A stretch of 25,843 nucleotides of DNA, taken from DAOTUL01 sp034437435. GTDB taxonomy: Bacteria; Chloroflexota; Anaerolineae; Aggregatilineales; Phototrophicaceae. The notes under the pieces are model-generated. The model made no database searches. It saw only the letters and a list, made by a program, of their open reading frames with translations, and was not told where the DNA came from. Within the stretch, counting starts at the first letter, position 1. Every line of letters starts with the position of its first letter. Shown here one piece after another: positions 24,146 through 25,843 of this stretch. The stretch is from contig CAYQJO010000038.1 of NCBI GenBank assembly GCA_964417785.1, positions 1-25,843 on the forward strand, given 5' to 3'. Position numbers and translations under genes: made by a program.

Positions 24146-24797
24146 ACGAATCGGAATCACCACTGGCTACGCAGACGGCCGGCAAGTCCTGGATGTACAT
24201 TATGTGCGTGCGGTGGCGCAGGCTGGCGGTCTGCCGGTGATCGTGCCGGTGATGGAAGACGAAGCCATGGCGCAGGCGTTCGCTGCCATGCTCGGCGGTC
24301 TCGTGATTCCCGGTGGACCGGGCATTACGCAGGGTTTGATCGGGGCGCTGCCTGATGATCTACCGCCGGTTGACCCGGTACGCGACCGCAGCGACCGTCT
24401 GATGTATGCTGCCATGACCGACCGGCCTGTGCTGGGCATCTGCTATGGGATGCAGTTTGTTAACGCTCAGGCTGGCGGCACGATCTATGGTGATTTGAAC
24501 CGGCACAAACTGGATGCGTTGATTCACAGCCGGGAACGTGGTGGAGAGGATCATCCGGTAGAGATTCAGCCGGACTCGCACCTGGCGGACATGCTCGGTG
24601 CGGCATCCATGACGACCAACAGCTACCATATTCAGTCGGTTGCAGAAGTGGGTACCGGACTGCGCCCGGTGGCATTCAGCCCGGACGGCGTGATTGAGGC
24701 GGTCGAGTCGGCTGATGGACGGGTTCTCGGTGTGCAATTTCACCCGGAGCGCATGACCGATCATCCCTTGTTTGAGAATTTTGTCGCCCGTTGCTAG
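24129..24797 (+). CDS. PuuD-like class I glutamine amidotransferase-fold hydrolase (peptidase C26)
   Basis: A 222-residue cytoplasmic hydrolase. The ATG at 24129 lies inside the end of the RraA-type gene (17-base overlap), which gives the family-typical opening KRIGITTGY; earlier ATGs in the frame would only extend into that gene. The catalytic triad is visible: nucleophile C105 in VLGICYGMQ, then H205 and E207 in VQFHPERM, with the GGPGI loop near residue 57. PuuD hydrolyses gamma-glutamyl-GABA in putrescine breakdown, and related C26 enzymes cut other gamma-glutamyl amides. No other putrescine genes are nearby. Its place between an aldolase and ddl suggests a different gamma-glutamyl or amide substrate, perhaps linked to cell-wall amino-acid supply, but that is speculation. 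Confidence 0.9.
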   Translation: MTRFLKRIGITTGYADGRQVLDVHYVRAVAQAGGLPVIVPVMEDEAMAQAFAAMLGGLVIPGGPGITQGLIGALPDDLPPVDPVRDRSDRLMYAAMTDRPVLGICYGMQFVNAQAGGTIYGDLNRHKLDALIHSRERGGEDHPVEIQPDSHLADMLGAASMTTNSYHIQSVAEVGTGLRPVAFSPDGVIEAVESADGRVLGVQFHPERMTDHPLFENFVARC

Positions 24798-24810
24798 CAG
24801 GGACGTATTG

Positions 24811-25843
24811 ATGAGCGCAAATCGCAAAACCACTGTGGCCGTGATCTTTGGCGGGCGCAGCGTTGAACATGATGTCTCCATTGTAACCGGCCACCAGATT
24901 ATGCGGGCGTTTGATGCGACACGCTACGAGGTGGTACCGGTGTATATCGGGCGCGATGGCAGATGGTACACCGGCGAACCTTTGCTGGAACTCAAGAATT
25001 TCCAAGATGAGATTGTCAGCTACAAAGGGGTGGTAACGGCCATTCTTTCGCCCAGTGTGCAGCATCACGGACTGATCGTGAATCCGATGTCGGGACGCTG
25101 GCAGCGCAGTGAAATCCAACGAATTGATGTGGTTTTCCCGGCGATACATGGCACGCACGGTGAGGATGGTACGCTTCAAGGTTTGATCGAACTGGCCGAC
25201 ATCCCGTATGTCGGCTGTGGTGTGATGTCGTCGGCGATTGCCAACGACAAAGCCATGACCAAGCGGCTGCTGCGCTCCAACGGTATCCCCGTGACTGATG
25301 ATATGACGCTGCTGCGGGCAGATTGGCTGAACCACCGCGATAGTGTGCTGGACCGGATCAAGTCGGAAATCGGTTTTCCGCTGTTCGTCAAACCAGCTTC
25401 GTTGGGATCGAGCATCGGTGTGACACGAGTCCTGGACGACGCTATGCTGCCCATTGCCATTGATATTGCTGCCAGTTTTGACCGGCGGGTGATTATTGAA
25501 CGGGCGGTGCAGGGCGGGACCGAGATCAACTGTGCGCTGATGGGCAGCGGAGACGAGATTGTCGCGTCTGTGCTGGAACAGCCGGTTTCGTGGAAAGAAT
25601 TTCTCACCTATGAGGAGAAATATTTGCGTGGCGGTGGTGGTATGAAAAGCGCCGAGCGCATCATCCCAGCGCCGGTTGATGATGCCCTGGCTGAGCGGAT
25701 TATGCAGTATGCAGCAGCCGGTTTCCAGGCAATTGATGGGCGCGGAATTGCTCGCATCGATTTTCTGGTTGATGCGAAGGGCGAGGGGGTCTACCTCAAT
25801 GAGATCAACACCATGCCCGGTTCCCTGGCGTTTTACCTGTGGC
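24811..25843 (+). CDS. ddl: D-alanine-D-alanine ligase, 5' part (3' end outside window)
   Basis: Joins two D-alanines with ATP for peptidoglycan synthesis. The ATG at 24811 follows the PuuD-like stop by 13 bases. The frame stays open to the window end, giving 344 residues, so only a short C-terminus is missing. Motifs: VIFGGRSVEHDVSI (11-24), HGTHGEDGTLQG (113-124), PLFVKPASLGSSIGV (190-204), the omega-loop YEEKY (267-271), RIDFLV (315-320) and the metal-binding NEINTMPGS (330-338) with E331 and N333. The K-Y pair in the omega loop is typical of ligases that make D-Ala-D-Ala rather than the D-Ala-D-Lac of vancomycin-resistance enzymes. It is the last visible gene of the operon that begins with the MurF-like ligase. 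Confidence 0.96.
   Translation, partial: MSANRKTTVAVIFGGRSVEHDVSIVTGHQIMRAFDATRYEVVPVYIGRDGRWYTGEPLLELKNFQDEIVSYKGVVTAILSPSVQHHGLIVNPMSGRWQRSEIQRIDVVFPAIHGTHGEDGTLQGLIELADIPYVGCGVMSSAIANDKAMTKRLLRSNGIPVTDDMTLLRADWLNHRDSVLDRIKSEIGFPLFVKPASLGSSIGVTRVLDDAMLPIAIDIAASFDRRVIIERAVQGGTEINCALMGSGDEIVASVLEQPVSWKEFLTYEEKYLRGGGGMKSAERIIPAPVDDALAERIMQYAAAGFQAIDGRGIARIDFLVDAKGEGVYLNEINTMPGSLAFYLW

Noticed and set aside
21315..24797. MurT/GatD-type lipid II amidation pair (Mur ligase plus glutamine-amidotransferase fold)
   Set aside because: The Mur ligase lacks the MurT zinc-binding cysteines, has a membrane domain, and is separated by two genes from the amidotransferase-fold protein. That protein has PuuD-type C26 motifs rather than the CobB/CobQ type of GatD.
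24811..25843. VanA-like D-Ala-D-Lac ligase for glycopeptide resistance
   Set aside because: The omega loop carries the K-Y pair of ordinary D-Ala-D-Ala ligases and there are no vanH, vanX or regulator genes nearby.
1..25843. Mobile elements, CRISPR arrays, tRNA or rRNA genes
   Set aside because: No transposase or integrase motifs, regularly spaced repeats, cloverleaf-like sequences or rRNA-like stretches were seen, and no gene-free stretch exceeds 200 bases.

Overview
The window is a moderately GC-rich, gene-dense bacterial chromosome segment with 20 coding regions. Two of them, ileS at the left edge and ddl at the right edge, are cut by the window ends. I see no rRNA or tRNA gene, CRISPR array, transposase or phage gene. 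Several features suggest a Chloroflexota member, probably of the Anaerolineae type. These are a lipoprotein with a Thr/Pro-rich linker and a C-terminal domain carrying spaced GFG, WR and GWA motifs, tandem PPC domains, a Mur ligase fused to a membrane domain, and a three-gene set of uncharacterised winged-helix-like proteins. This taxonomic call is inference from protein style, not a database match.

Layout. 1-4115: the 3' part of ileS, a hairpin terminator, a secreted tandem-PPC protein and a second terminator. 4116-6264: a PucR-family regulator and a stand-alone CheY-like receiver. 6358-8791: three tightly packed genes of unknown function behind a strong sigma-70-like promoter (TTGAAA, 18 bases, TATAAT). 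8788-11602 on the minus strand: an overlapping operon of lipoprotein, 6-phosphofructokinase and LytR-CpsA-Psr protein. Its last stop codon shares a CTAG with the stop of the preceding convergent gene.

11740-18619: a four-helix small membrane protein and a second PucR-family regulator, then a structured 198-base intergenic region and a 1558-residue large-subunit-type glutamate synthase ending at a textbook terminator. 18731-19858: a patatin-like lipase. It converges, again through a shared CTAG, on a minus-strand gene for a protein of the cyclic 2,3-diphosphoglycerate synthetase family (19855-21165). From the same divergent promoter region runs a plus-strand operon (21315 to beyond 25843): membrane-anchored MurF-like ligase, an acidic unknown protein, an RraA-type aldolase, a PuuD-like glutamine-amidotransferase-fold hydrolase, and D-alanine-D-alanine ligase.

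Working together. The MurF-like ligase and Ddl are consecutive steps in making the pentapeptide stem of peptidoglycan. The LCP protein attaches polymers to the envelope, so two separate operons serve the cell envelope. PucR2 next to gltB suggests nitrogen-linked control, but this is positional only. The best candidates for something undescribed are the three-gene module at 6358-8791, the mixed murF-to-ddl operon with its unknown acidic protein, and the bacterial cyclic-diphosphoglycerate-synthetase-like gene with an inverted repeat over its predicted transcription start.
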